Part shown: in pieces, positions 26,586-34,868 of the stretch
Numbering within the stretch: position 1 is the first letter of the stretch
Layout: each line of letters begins with the position of its first letter
DNA from: JBFXJF01 sp050175155
GTDB lineage: Bacteria > Bacillota > Bacilli > Tepidibacillales > Tepidibacillaceae
Direction: 5' to 3'
NCBI GenBank assembly: GCA_050175155.1
Contig: JBFXJF010000006.1
Location: 1-64,000, forward strand
Length of the DNA: 64,000 bases
Notes under the pieces: generated by a model
The model's database searches: none
What the model was told of the DNA's origin: nothing
The model's input: the letters and a program-made list of their open reading frames with translations, nothing else
Made by a program: the position numbers and the translations under genes

Positions 26586-28022
26586 CTATTTTTCACCTAA
26601 GTTCTTTAATAAACGGTTAATATTTGCCATTTTACTAGAATCGACTTCATTATTTTCATTACCGTTAGTATTTTTATGATATTTATCTTCTTGATTTAGA
26701 ATATAATCTGGTACCTTTTCCTTCTTCACCTTAGCAGTTGCCCTGCTTTTGAATTGTTCTGAGGTATTTTTTGAACTAATAGGTGTAGTCCATTCCTTAT
26801 ATAGTTGATGCTCTTTTTTTGCAACCCCTAAAGCTTCTTCAACTGTCGCTATTTTCAATCTTTTCCAATGCCCGGCTATTTTTTCAATAAAATTTTTAGG
26901 TAATTTATAATCATTGGAAAGCATTACATATTCAATTAATACATTAGTTACCCCTGAAGAAAGTTTAAAGTCATAAAGCAAGCTGTCAATAATTTTCGAA
27001 TCCGAATCAGAAACTTTACCTCCACCTTGATACTGTTGGATTAAATCAATTGGCGAGTAATTCTCTAATATCCATTTATGTCTTTGTGCCTTATTCTCAA
27101 TTGAAGGTTGTTCTTCCTTATCTTTCTTTGCACTATCGTACTTATTTACTAACTGTATTTCCTTATTGCTAATTTGATATTTTCCCCTTGCCCTAGTTCT
27201 TAGTTGTTCTGTTTCTATTCTGCCTGATTCGTTATAAATAGTATGATCGTTTAGTAAATTAATAATTTCCATTTCAGAGAGTTGATAAAGAAATGCTAAT
27301 TCTTGCAGTAAGGTAACCAACTTCTTATCCAAAATTTTGTCCAATTGATATAAATTGCTTACCATGCCCTTAATAAATTCCATGTCTAGATATTTTTTCT
27401 TCATAACTATATTACTACCTTGCTCATCTTTATAATCACATTTTTGTAATAACTCTTCTACTTCTGAACCGGCTGGAACTTCTATTTCAGATGTAAGTAT
27501 AGAGTCAAATACTTCGTCAAATGACTTCGTTATTTCTTCTACAATTATGTATTTTTCTTTATCCCAATCTACCTTTTTAAGTAACCTTTCCCTCAGTTGT
27601 TGATAGCTGGTTTTACCGATTCGATTTATTAAAAGTAAACTTAGGATATCGCTTTGGAAGAATTCTTTTGCTGAAAGTGGTTGTAGTAAATTATACTCGT
27701 ATATATATTCATTGTTTTCAATATGCTTAAACTTTTTACTTTTTACCAACCCTATAGCTTCTAATGTTTTTCTTGCTCGCATTATGACTGGAAAAGAAAG
27801 ACTCATTTTACTCATCAATTGACGATGTAAACAAATTTTCGAATACCCTACTTCACCCATTGTTATATGGTTATGTAATGTTAGATAGAAACTTGTTGCC
27901 TCTAAGCCGATAATCGGCTGATATAAATCTATAAAATTTGAAATGTAAGGAAACACAATCGAATTGCTTACTACTACTATATAAGAATCTTGTGGTGTTA
28001 TTTCACTAAATACATTTTCCAT
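26586..28022 (-). CDS. dnaB: Replication initiation and membrane attachment protein DnaB (DnaD-like)
   Basis: Firmicutes DnaB is a primosome protein that, with DnaD and DnaI, loads the helicase at oriC; it is not the helicase. The 478 residues have a winged-helix N-terminal region (about 15-120, with QPIIGLEATSFYLTLHNHI) and a DnaD/DnaB_II domain (about 320-420, with YSPIDLIQQYQGGGKVSDSD, then LLYDFKLSSGVTNVLIEYV and WKRLKIATVEEALGVAKKE). Paired with dnaI, 72 bases upstream of it. Confidence 0.9.
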   Translation of the reverse strand: MENVFSEITPQDSYIVVVSNSIVFPYISNFIDLYQPIIGLEATSFYLTLHNHITMGEVGYSKICLHRQLMSKMSLSFPVIMRARKTLEAIGLVKSKKFKHIENNEYIYEYNLLQPLSAKEFFQSDILSLLLINRIGKTSYQQLRERLLKKVDWDKEKYIIVEEITKSFDEVFDSILTSEIEVPAGSEVEELLQKCDYKDEQGSNIVMKKKYLDMEFIKGMVSNLYQLDKILDKKLVTLLQELAFLYQLSEMEIINLLNDHTIYNESGRIETEQLRTRARGKYQISNKEIQLVNKYDSAKKDKEEQPSIENKAQRHKWILENYSPIDLIQQYQGGGKVSDSDSKIIDSLLYDFKLSSGVTNVLIEYVMLSNDYKLPKNFIEKIAGHWKRLKIATVEEALGVAKKEHQLYKEWTTPISSKNTSEQFKSRATAKVKKEKVPDYILNQEDKYHKNTNGNENNEVDSSKMANINRLLKNLGEK

Positions 28023-28046
28023 ACAATTCTGTCTCCTCCATTAAAT

Positions 28047-29594
28047 TTACTTCTCTTTCCACCAATTTTGAATATCCCCATACGGTAACAAACTATTGGT
28101 TATATTAACGTGTAATTCAGGCTTATAAATAAACATTGTTTGAGGACTTACAATAGGTATAATATAATATTGGCCCATGAAATAGTTTTGCCAATCTTTA
28201 TAAAATCCTAATCTCTCCTCCTCTAATACTTGAGTTGCTCCTTCTATTAAAAAGCCGTCTGATGTTTGATCATTTACATGACTAACATTGAATCCATTTA
28301 ATGATACATCGTTTTTAGCTAACCATTTTTTATTTTCAGTTACAGGATCTATCTCATAGGTCCAACTCGCTAAAAATAGATCGAATTCACCTTTTGAAAA
28401 TAAGGTAGGAATATATTGGTTTCTCTGAATAGGCTTAAGCTCAATTGTAATTCCATATTCACCTAATTTATTTGATAATTGTTCTGCAAGCATTTGATAT
28501 TTTAATGTATCTTCATAAGCAAGTTGTAAGTTTAAATCTTTTTTTTCAAGTATTGCTTTAGCTTCTTCTAATATATAGTTTGACTCTTTAGCAGCATAGG
28601 CCCATGATTTTGGATGAATAGGTGATAATGGCTTATCTGCATACCCTTGGTAAATATTAGTTATTATTTCTTCATAATTAATTACCGATGCCAAGGCTTT
28701 TCTTATAGTTATATCTTTAAAGACATCAGCATTAAGATTCATTCCCAAATACTCATATCCTTGTCCTTCAACTGCCAGAACATTTCTTAATATTACATCA
28801 TCACTTTTTATGTCAGATGGTACAGCTAACATAATATCATTGTTCGTTTTGTCTGAACCTTCATAAATGATTATACTATCAAGATAAACATCTTCTTCAA
28901 ACGAATCATTTCTTACTAATTTCAATCCTGAAGCATCTAGTTTTTCTATCCTATATGGTCCATTAGAGAGAAATTCTCCCTGCCTAGCCAATTCTTTGAG
29001 CTCCGGGATTGATGAATATGCTATTAATTGTTGCTCCGACAATATTGGTGCAGTTAAAAATTCTAAATCTACTGCAGTTAACTGCTTATATTGAATAGTA
29101 ATACTACGATTATTCGGGGCTATCAATATGCCTGTTACATCCTCATTTTTATCAGTACGATATAAATCCGTTCCTATAATATTAAGTGTAGCAGATTTCC
29201 AATATCCATTGTAGCTTCTATTACTATACAACTCATATGTATATTTAACATCATCGACTGTTATTGGAGTTCCGTCCTCCCATTTAATATTATTCTTTAA
29301 AATGAATTCTACCTGATTCTTTTCATTATCGATTATAAACGATTCAGCAAGATCAGATGTAAGCTGTAATTTGTCATTATATTTTAATAATCCTCTATAT
29401 AAAATTGGGGTAAGATCGTTAGTCGGTATTTCAACTCTCGAAGTAAATATTGGATCAATATTATATCCGTTAACACCTAGAACTATTTCTCCGCCCTTTA
29501 CTGGTTCCAAAGTTACTGGGGTTTGATTTGACGAATTACAAGAAGATAAAAATAGCATAAATATTATGCTGAATAAAAATATTTTAATTTTCAC
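28047..29594 (-). CDS. Solute-binding protein family 5 lipoprotein (peptide/nickel type), orphan
   Basis: Extracytoplasmic binding protein of the DppA/OppA family, 515 residues. It starts with a lipoprotein signal peptide; the lipobox LSSC puts the lipid-anchored Cys near residue 19. Family landmarks are the N-terminal PILYRGLLKYND, IKWEDGTPITVDDVKYTYEL (near 105-125), DITIRKALASVINYEEI and the C-terminal YYIIPIVSPQTMFIYKPEL. No permease or ATPase gene is adjacent; the nearest ABC peptide system is the opp operon near 43-49 kb. It lies between nrdR and dnaB with small gaps (15 and 24 bases), so it is probably transcribed with them. The ligand is unknown. Confidence 0.88.
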   Translation of the reverse strand: MKIKIFLFSIIFMLFLSSCNSSNQTPVTLEPVKGGEIVLGVNGYNIDPIFTSRVEIPTNDLTPILYRGLLKYNDKLQLTSDLAESFIIDNEKNQVEFILKNNIKWEDGTPITVDDVKYTYELYSNRSYNGYWKSATLNIIGTDLYRTDKNEDVTGILIAPNNRSITIQYKQLTAVDLEFLTAPILSEQQLIAYSSIPELKELARQGEFLSNGPYRIEKLDASGLKLVRNDSFEEDVYLDSIIIYEGSDKTNNDIMLAVPSDIKSDDVILRNVLAVEGQGYEYLGMNLNADVFKDITIRKALASVINYEEIITNIYQGYADKPLSPIHPKSWAYAAKESNYILEEAKAILEKKDLNLQLAYEDTLKYQMLAEQLSNKLGEYGITIELKPIQRNQYIPTLFSKGEFDLFLASWTYEIDPVTENKKWLAKNDVSLNGFNVSHVNDQTSDGFLIEGATQVLEEERLGFYKDWQNYFMGQYYIIPIVSPQTMFIYKPELHVNITNSLLPYGDIQNWWKEK

Positions 29595-29609
29595 CTAGTG
29601 TCCTCCTGA

Positions 29610-30062
29610 CTATTTTCGAAAAAGACCTGATATTTCACTAATAAATACATTAATATCCTTAAATTGCCTATAAACCGAAGCAAAACGAACATAAGATATT
29701 TCATCTATGTGATATAATTTTTCCATTACCTTTTCGCCTATTTGTTTACTATCTACCTCAAATAGCATGTCATTTCTAAGTTCTCTTTCAATATCATCTA
29801 CTATTCCCTCTAACGTGCTTAATGGTACGGGTCTTTTTTCGCAAGCACGAATAAGCCCTCTTAATAATTTTTCCCTATTAAACTCTTCCCTATTACCATC
29901 CTTTTTAATTACTAAAATAGGAGTTTCTTCCACTTCTTCGTATGTATTAAACCTTCTTGTACAAGATTCGCACTCTCTTCTTCTCCTTATGGACTTACCC
30001 TCTTTAATTGGTCTAGAATCCAACACCCTAGTACCATTATAGTTGCAGTATGGACATTTCAT
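29610..30062 (-). CDS. nrdR: Transcriptional repressor NrdR
   Basis: Zinc-ribbon/ATP-cone repressor of ribonucleotide reductase genes. The 150 residues begin MKCPYCNYNGTRVLDSRP; the second Cys pair of the zinc ribbon is in RRECESCTRRFNTYE, and the ATP-cone occupies about 47-140 (VIKKDGNREEFNREKLLRGL). I use the ATG at 30062, after TAGGTGA; a GTG three codons upstream lies in that site. Order nrdR-dnaB-dnaI is conserved in Bacillus, here with a binding protein inserted. Confidence 0.97.
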   Translation of the reverse strand: MKCPYCNYNGTRVLDSRPIKEGKSIRRRRECESCTRRFNTYEEVEETPILVIKKDGNREEFNREKLLRGLIRACEKRPVPLSTLEGIVDDIERELRNDMLFEVDSKQIGEKVMEKLYHIDEISYVRFASVYRQFKDINVFISEISGLFRK

Positions 30063-30273
30063 ATTATTCACCTAACTTAATATATTTTTTACCGTCCTAA
30101 TTAAATTTATTACTTATAAGTTTCCCTTAGATAGGATAAAACGTCAAGAAATTTTTGGCTATTGGCTATGAAATATCTTAACATAAATTGTTTAAACCTT
30201 TTATTTATATAAATTTTAAAGTATAATGACTTGGGCTAAAAATATTCTTATATCTAAAATATAGGGGGATCTC

Positions 30274-31899
30274 ATGGACTTACAAGAAATGATTTTAATA
30301 TTTTTAGGCGGTCTCGGTATCTTTCTATTTGGTATAAAGTATATGTCAGAAGGACTTCAGAACGCTGCAGGCGACCGTTTAAGAACCATTTTAGAGAAAA
30401 TGACTTCAAATCCCTTAATGGCTGTACTAGCTGGAGCTTTGGTCACAGCCATCATTCAAAGTAGTAGTGGCACAACTGTCATAGTAATAGGTCTAGTTAA
30501 TGCTGGCCTGTTAACTTTACGTCAGTCAATTGGGGTTATTATGGGTGCCAATATTGGAACAACTGTAACAAGCTTTATTATTGGTTTTAATATTTCAGAA
30601 TATTCTTTACCTATCATAGCTCTTGGAGCTATTTTACTTATATTTTTTAAAAAGAAGAGTATTAATAATCTCGGGCAGATTACTTTTGGTTTTGGTATGC
30701 TATTCTTAGGTTTAAGGTACATGAGTGAGGCAATGACTCCTTTAAGGGATGCCGAAGTTTTTCTTAATTTTATGCAAACTTTATCAGATCAGCCCTTACT
30801 CGGTGTACTAACAGGTACAATATTTACTATGGTTGTGCAAAGCAGTAGTGCAACAATCGCTGCTTTGCAAAGTTTAGCCGAAGCTGGTGCAATCACGCTG
30901 CAACAGTCATTACCTATTCTTTTCGGAGACAATATCGGTACTACTGTTACGGCTGCATTAGCTGCAATTGGTACATCTGTGGCTGCAAAACGTGCTGCCC
31001 TAAGCCATGTTTTATTCAATATAATCGGTACTATTATTTTTCTACCTCTACTAAAATTAGGTATTTACCCATACGTTATAGATTTATTAGCTGGAAACTT
31101 AGACATTAAACTTCAAATAGCATGGGCACACGGTATATTTAATATATCTAACGCCTTGATTCAGTTACCTTTTATAACTTTTTTAGCTTATATTGTTACC
31201 AAACTAATTCCTGGCGAAGTAAAAGAAATGCAACATGGCGTACGATATTTGGATAAGCGCCTACTGACCAATCCTTCGGTTGCACTTGGTCAAGTTACAA
31301 AAGAATTAGTTCGGATGGGAAACGTTGCTAAAGACTCCTTAAAAAATGGAATAGATTTCTTTTTATCTGGAAATGAAGAGAAAAGAAAAACTTCAAATCA
31401 AGAGGAAGAAATTGTTAATATTTTAGATAAAATGATTACACAATATCTTGTTAAAATTAGCCAAAACTCGTTATCAAAAAAGCAGTCTAATCAAGCCTCT
31501 ATATATTTACATATTGTCAACGATATTGAACGTATTGGTGACCATGCTGAAAATATTGTTGAATTATCACAATACTCCTATAAACATAATTTATTCTTTT
31601 CTGAACAGGCTCAGAATGAACTTGTCTCAATGTTCGATTTAACTGTTTTAAATTACGAATTAGCTTTAATTTCATTAGAAAAAAAGGATATAGTGTCTGC
31701 AAAAAAAGTTATGGAAAATGAAGATTTAATTGATAAAATGGAGAGGGATTATCGTAGAACTCACTTAAAACGTCTTAATGAAGGAGTCTGCGGTGGTAGT
31801 TCGGGAGTTATCTTCTTAGAAATAATTAGTAATCTAGAAAGAATTAGCGACCATTGTTTTAACATATCTCAAGCAGTTATTGAAGATATTAAATATTAA
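30274..31899 (+). CDS. Na/Pi cotransporter family protein with C-terminal PhoU-like domain
   Basis: Sodium-driven phosphate transporter or exporter of the NptA/YjbB group, 541 residues. The membrane part (about 1-310) holds the two inverted repeats with the signature QSSSGTTVIVIGLVNAG (near 65) and QSSSATIAALQSLAEAG (near 190). Residues about 340-541 form helical PhoU-like domains, with IVNDIERIGDHAENIVEL and ISNLERISDHCFNIS. Single-gene unit with GGGGG ribosome site. Together with Pst, PhoU and PhoPR it makes this window rich in phosphate genes. Direction of transport is not deducible. Confidence 0.92.
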   Translation: MDLQEMILIFLGGLGIFLFGIKYMSEGLQNAAGDRLRTILEKMTSNPLMAVLAGALVTAIIQSSSGTTVIVIGLVNAGLLTLRQSIGVIMGANIGTTVTSFIIGFNISEYSLPIIALGAILLIFFKKKSINNLGQITFGFGMLFLGLRYMSEAMTPLRDAEVFLNFMQTLSDQPLLGVLTGTIFTMVVQSSSATIAALQSLAEAGAITLQQSLPILFGDNIGTTVTAALAAIGTSVAAKRAALSHVLFNIIGTIIFLPLLKLGIYPYVIDLLAGNLDIKLQIAWAHGIFNISNALIQLPFITFLAYIVTKLIPGEVKEMQHGVRYLDKRLLTNPSVALGQVTKELVRMGNVAKDSLKNGIDFFLSGNEEKRKTSNQEEEIVNILDKMITQYLVKISQNSLSKKQSNQASIYLHIVNDIERIGDHAENIVELSQYSYKHNLFFSEQAQNELVSMFDLTVLNYELALISLEKKDIVSAKKVMENEDLIDKMERDYRRTHLKRLNEGVCGGSSGVIFLEIISNLERISDHCFNISQAVIEDIKY

Positions 31900-31923
31900 C
31901 AGACTTTTTCAACAGTCTATAAT

Positions 31924-31960
31924 AAAAAAGAGAGATGCTTCTTAGCATCCCTCTTTTTTA
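31924..31960. terminator. Bidirectional terminator between the Na/Pi gene and speD
   Basis: AAAAAAGAGAGATGC/GCATCCCTCTTTTTT inverted repeat with a six-base loop, A run on one side and T run on the other, between converging genes. Confidence 0.9.
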
Positions 31961-31978
31961 TTATTTTAATCTTCTATG

Positions 31979-32368
31979 TTATTGTGCATAGGTTTTTGTT
32001 TTATTAGGTTGTATATTCACAGGTCCCATCCCACGAGCAAACTCAATCGATTCACACTTAGTTGCTTCAAGTTGTTTAGCAATAAATTCAGAAGCTACAT
32101 TAGGATCAATAATATCCCCACATGTGTAAACATCTATGCTAGCATAGGCATGTTCTGGAAAACTGTGTATAGTAAGATGTGACTCAGAAATTATAACCAC
32201 ACCACTTACTCCCATTGGCGCAAATTTATGAAATGCGACCTCGCGAATTTCTGCTCCCGCTTCTAATGCTGCATTAACCATTATTTTCTCAATTAACTTT
32301 AAATTATTAAGCTTTTCAATATTACAATTCCATAATTCTGCAATAACATGACGACCTATAGTATCCAT
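31979..32368 (-). CDS. speD: S-adenosylmethionine decarboxylase proenzyme
   Basis: Pyruvoyl enzyme that makes decarboxylated S-adenosylmethionine for spermidine synthesis. The 129-residue proenzyme is the short prokaryotic type. Self-cleavage should occur before the Ser in VVIISESHLTIHSFPEH (near residues 55-65), giving the pyruvoyl group. YASIDVYTCGD follows. The ATG at 32368 has GGGGGAA upstream. An unusual 140-base leader precedes it. No speE is adjacent. Confidence 0.96.
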   Translation of the reverse strand: MDTIGRHVIAELWNCNIEKLNNLKLIEKIMVNAALEAGAEIREVAFHKFAPMGVSGVVIISESHLTIHSFPEHAYASIDVYTCGDIIDPNVASEFIAKQLEATKCESIEFARGMGPVNIQPNKTKTYAQ

Positions 32369-32510
32369 TATTAAATTCCCCCTTTGACATTGATTCATGC
32401 CCTTTCAAGCATGCGGGACCTACGTTATCTACAACGGGGGCAAGTTAGTCCTATGAGGTCCTAACCCTTTAAGTAGACACTGGTACCTAAAATAAATAAT
32501 AATTTTCACG
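32369..32510 (-). promoter_or_regulatory. Structured leader RNA of speD (candidate cis-regulator)
   Basis: From the likely start near 32510 to the ATG the RNA has nested complementarities. GUUAG (32465-32461) pairs with CUAAC (32448-32444). The loop segment GGACCU (32461-32456) is complementary to AGGUCC (32421-32416), which would make a pseudoknot. CGUU/AACG closes a small hairpin between them. CCCCC (32440-32436) is complementary to the ribosome site GGGGG (32382-32378). I cannot match it to a riboswitch class I know; ligand unknown. Confidence 0.45.
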
Positions 32511-32516
32511 ACTTTT

Positions 32517-32545
32517 AGTATACTTGTTTTACTTCATTTTTGCAA
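32517..32545 (-). promoter_or_regulatory. Promoter of speD
   Basis: Minus strand TTGCAA (32545-32540), 17-base spacer, TATACT (32522-32517). It gives speD its own start, about 140 bases before the ATG. Confidence 0.7.
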
Positions 32546-32679
32546 GAAAATTTTATTTATTTTTATTATAGTATTACGCACTGTTTGTCTTGAATATTCG
32601 ATTTTTATATAATTAAAAATTATAATAGCTATTGGCATTTAAGGAATGACTTACCTGTAATTATTTTTATAATTAAACA

Positions 32680-32686
32680 CATACTA
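32680..32686 (+). promoter_or_regulatory. Possible forespore (SigG-type) -10 element of the SASP gene
   Basis: CATACTA matches the SigG/SigF -10 pattern CATNNTA and lies 31 bases before the SASP start. The -35 region has no convincing match, so this is tentative and rests partly on SASP genes normally being forespore-expressed. Confidence 0.35.
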
Positions 32687-32716
32687 AAATTACCAACTAA
32701 TAAGGAGGTGACAACA

Positions 32717-32950
32717 ATGGCAGCAGGTCAAGAACGTAGTAGCAATTGGTTAGTTGTTCCTCAAGCATCTCAAGCTTTAGAGCAACTTAAGTATGAGATT
32801 GCAAATGAATTAGGTATACAAATCCCTCAAGATGGATATATGGGTAATATAGCTTCTCGTGACAACGGTTCTATCGGAGGACACATTACTCGTCGTTTAG
32901 TTCAAATGGCTGAGCAACAACTTGCAGGTACACAATATCCTCACGCATAA
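32717..32950 (+). CDS. Alpha/beta-type small acid-soluble spore protein
   Basis: DNA-coating spore protein made in the forespore and degraded at germination. The 77 residues contain the germination-protease site KYEIANELGIQ (about 26-36) and the conserved C-terminal GSIGGHITRRLVQMAEQQL. A strong AAGGAGGTG ribosome site precedes the ATG at 32717; a GTG three codons earlier overlaps it. It is a monocistronic gene between divergent speD and convergent gapB and shows that the organism forms endospores. Confidence 0.95.
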   Translation: MAAGQERSSNWLVVPQASQALEQLKYEIANELGIQIPQDGYMGNIASRDNGSIGGHITRRLVQMAEQQLAGTQYPHA

Positions 32951-32965
32951 TTGAATATTTATAAA

Positions 32966-32992
32966 TCCATGATATCTGGATTATATCATGGA
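32966..32992 (+). terminator. Hairpin after the SASP gene
   Basis: Perfect 9-bp repeat TCCATGATA/TATCATGGA with a nine-base loop, 15 bases after the SASP stop and just before the main terminator. It lacks a T run; it may stabilise the 3' end of the message. Confidence 0.45.
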
Positions 32993-32996
32993 ACAA

Positions 32997-33030
32997 AAAG
33001 CAGCACTGATTTTTTAATCAGTGCTGCTAT
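32997..33030. terminator. Bidirectional terminator between the SASP gene and gapB
   Basis: AGCAGCACTGATT/AATCAGTGCTGCT inverted repeat, A run before and T-rich bases in loop and flank, between converging genes. Confidence 0.88.
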
Positions 33031-33044
33031 TAATTAAAGATTTA

Positions 33045-34082
33045 TTAAGCTGTCAGAGAATTCTCCTCTCTTTTATGAGTCTCTGAATAGGATACATATT
33101 TAGCTAAATCAACTACCCTACAGGAATAACCCCATTCATTATCATACCAAGCCATAACCTTAATTTGATGATCAGATATTACCATTGTAGATAACCCATC
33201 TATTATTGCAGAATGCTCATTTCCAATAAAATCAACCGAAACTAGTGGTTCCTCAGTATATTCAATTATGCCCTTCATTGATTCATTACTTGCTTTTTTA
33301 AGAACTTCATTAACCTTTTCAAAGGTTACCTTCTCCTTAACATTAATAACTAAATCAATAATAGATACATCTGGTGTTGGGACTCTTAAAGCTAAACCAT
33401 TAAGCTTTCCCTCTAGCTCTGGTATAATAACAGATATCGCTTTAGCCGCTCCGGTTGACGTGGGAATGATTGATTGCCCAGCCGCTCTAGCTCTTCTTAA
33501 ATCCTTATGCATATTATCCAATACTCTTTGATCATTAGTATAGGAATGAATAGTAGTCATTAGTCCATATTCAATATGAAAATTATCATTTAGCACCTTT
33601 GCCACTGGAGCAAGACAATTTGTAGTACAAGAAGCATTAGAAATTATATTATGATTTATATAGTCATATTTTTCCTCATTAACACCCATTACAATAGTTA
33701 TATCCTCACGTTTAGCAGGAGCTGTAATAACCACTTTCTTCGCACCAGCTACAATATGCTCTTGAGCTGCTTCCTTCTCTCTAAACTTGCCAGTTGCTTC
33801 TATTACAACCTCAATGTCTAAATCCTTCCATGGTAATTTTAAAGCTTTTCTTTCTGAAATCAGTTTTGTGCTTTTTCCATTTACAATAATCGAATCTTCA
33901 GTTGTTTGAATATCTGCTTCTAATTTTCCATGAATAGTATCGTATTTTAACAAGTGGGCTAATTGTTCTGCTGAATAGCTCGCATTAATCGCTACCACAT
34001 CAATATTATCTTCTTGTATCATTCTTCTAAACACCATTCGACCTATTCGACCAAACCCATTTATAGCAACTCTAATTGACAT
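33045..34082 (-). CDS. gapB: Glyceraldehyde-3-phosphate dehydrogenase, GapB type
   Basis: 345-residue GAPDH with NAD(P)-binding AINGFGRIGRMVFRR and the catalytic Cys in ISNASCTTNCLAPVAK (near 152). The segment after the second beta strand, VVAINASYSAEQLAHLLKYD, and MHKDLRRARAAGQSIIPTST match Bacillus GapB, the NADP-preferring gluconeogenic enzyme, better than glycolytic GapA. Position near coaE and speD is also that of gapB. The ATG at 34082 follows GGGGGAGG; an upstream ATG overlaps the operator region. Two CcpN-like sites precede it. Confidence 0.92.
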   Translation of the reverse strand: MSIRVAINGFGRIGRMVFRRMIQEDNIDVVAINASYSAEQLAHLLKYDTIHGKLEADIQTTEDSIIVNGKSTKLISERKALKLPWKDLDIEVVIEATGKFREKEAAQEHIVAGAKKVVITAPAKREDITIVMGVNEEKYDYINHNIISNASCTTNCLAPVAKVLNDNFHIEYGLMTTIHSYTNDQRVLDNMHKDLRRARAAGQSIIPTSTGAAKAISVIIPELEGKLNGLALRVPTPDVSIIDLVINVKEKVTFEKVNEVLKKASNESMKGIIEYTEEPLVSVDFIGNEHSAIIDGLSTMVISDHQIKVMAWYDNEWGYSCRVVDLAKYVSYSETHKREENSLTA

Positions 34083-34105
34083 CGTGTTACTTCCTCCCCC
34101 AAACT

Positions 34106-34116
34106 TATGTAACATA
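34106..34116. promoter_or_regulatory. CcpN-like operator 2 upstream of gapB
   Basis: TATGTTACATA on the minus strand, an exact palindrome around its central base, matches 10 of 11 positions of the CcpN consensus TRTGHYATAYW as I remember it. It lies between the promoter and the gapB ribosome site. Confidence 0.45.
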
Positions 34117-34138
34117 CTTAGCCATATTTCTCGTTTTT

Positions 34139-34149
34139 AGTATAACATA
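34139..34149 (-). promoter_or_regulatory. gapB -10 box overlapping CcpN-like operator 1
   Basis: TATGTTATACT fits all 11 positions of TRTGHYATAYW and contains the probable -10 box TATACT (34144-34139). The -35 region is weak. In B. subtilis CcpN represses gapB from sites overlapping its promoter during glycolytic growth. Confidence 0.5.
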
Positions 34150-34263
34150 TTTTTAGAGAATTACATCATAAATATGACTTTTTTTAAATATTATATGTAC
34201 TTAATACAAATTGATGTCTATTAAATAGTTTATCTTTTCCCATATCCCTTTATTAATTTTTAT

Positions 34264-34851
34264 TTATTTTTTAAGTCTACTTATTAACCATAAAACTTGT
34301 TCTTCCGTTTTCTCTAAACCAAGATTATTATTTATAATAACATCCGCTCTCTCTTTTTTAACTTCAACATCTATTTGTGAATTAATCCTAAATAGAGCCT
34401 CTTTTTCACTAAGACCTTCTCTTAACATTAACCTTTCTAATTGTGTTTGTTTATCTGCGTATACTAAGACAATTAAATCAAATATTGACTCAATTTTTGT
34501 TTCAAAAAGTAAAGGTACCTCTACTAATACATACTTAAAATCTTTTTCAAGAATTTTAACCTTAACCATCATTCTTTCTATAATAAAAGGGTGAGTAATT
34601 TCTTCTAATTTTTTTCTTTTTACTGAATTCCTAAATACTATATCCCCTAATTTCTTTCGATCAATATTATTATCCGGAAGAAGAATAGCTTGTCCAAAAT
34701 ATTCAATGATTAATTCCCATGCTTTTTCCCCGGGTTTTACAATTTCTCGCGCAATATTATCAGCATTAACATTCGGTATCCCATTTTTTTGAAAAATACA
34801 GGCAACCGTGCTTTTGCCGCTCGCAATATTTCCTGTTAATCCTAATAACAT
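34264..34851 (-). CDS. coaE: Dephospho-CoA kinase
   Basis: Last step of coenzyme A synthesis. The 195-residue product starts MLLGLTGNIASGKSTV, containing the Walker A loop (GNIASGKS), and has the NADNIAREIV and HPFIIERM motifs and the lid arginines near LMLREGLSEKEALFR. Start chosen at 34851 because the family begins with this P-loop strand; upstream in-frame ATG codons overlap the end of ytaF. Order mutM-ytaF-coaE is that of Bacillus. Confidence 0.93.
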   Translation of the reverse strand: MLLGLTGNIASGKSTVACIFQKNGIPNVNADNIAREIVKPGEKAWELIIEYFGQAILLPDNNIDRKKLGDIVFRNSVKRKKLEEITHPFIIERMMVKVKILEKDFKYVLVEVPLLFETKIESIFDLIVLVYADKQTQLERLMLREGLSEKEALFRINSQIDVEVKKERADVIINNNLGLEKTEEQVLWLISRLKK

Positions 34852-34868
34852 AAACACCATCTCAATCT

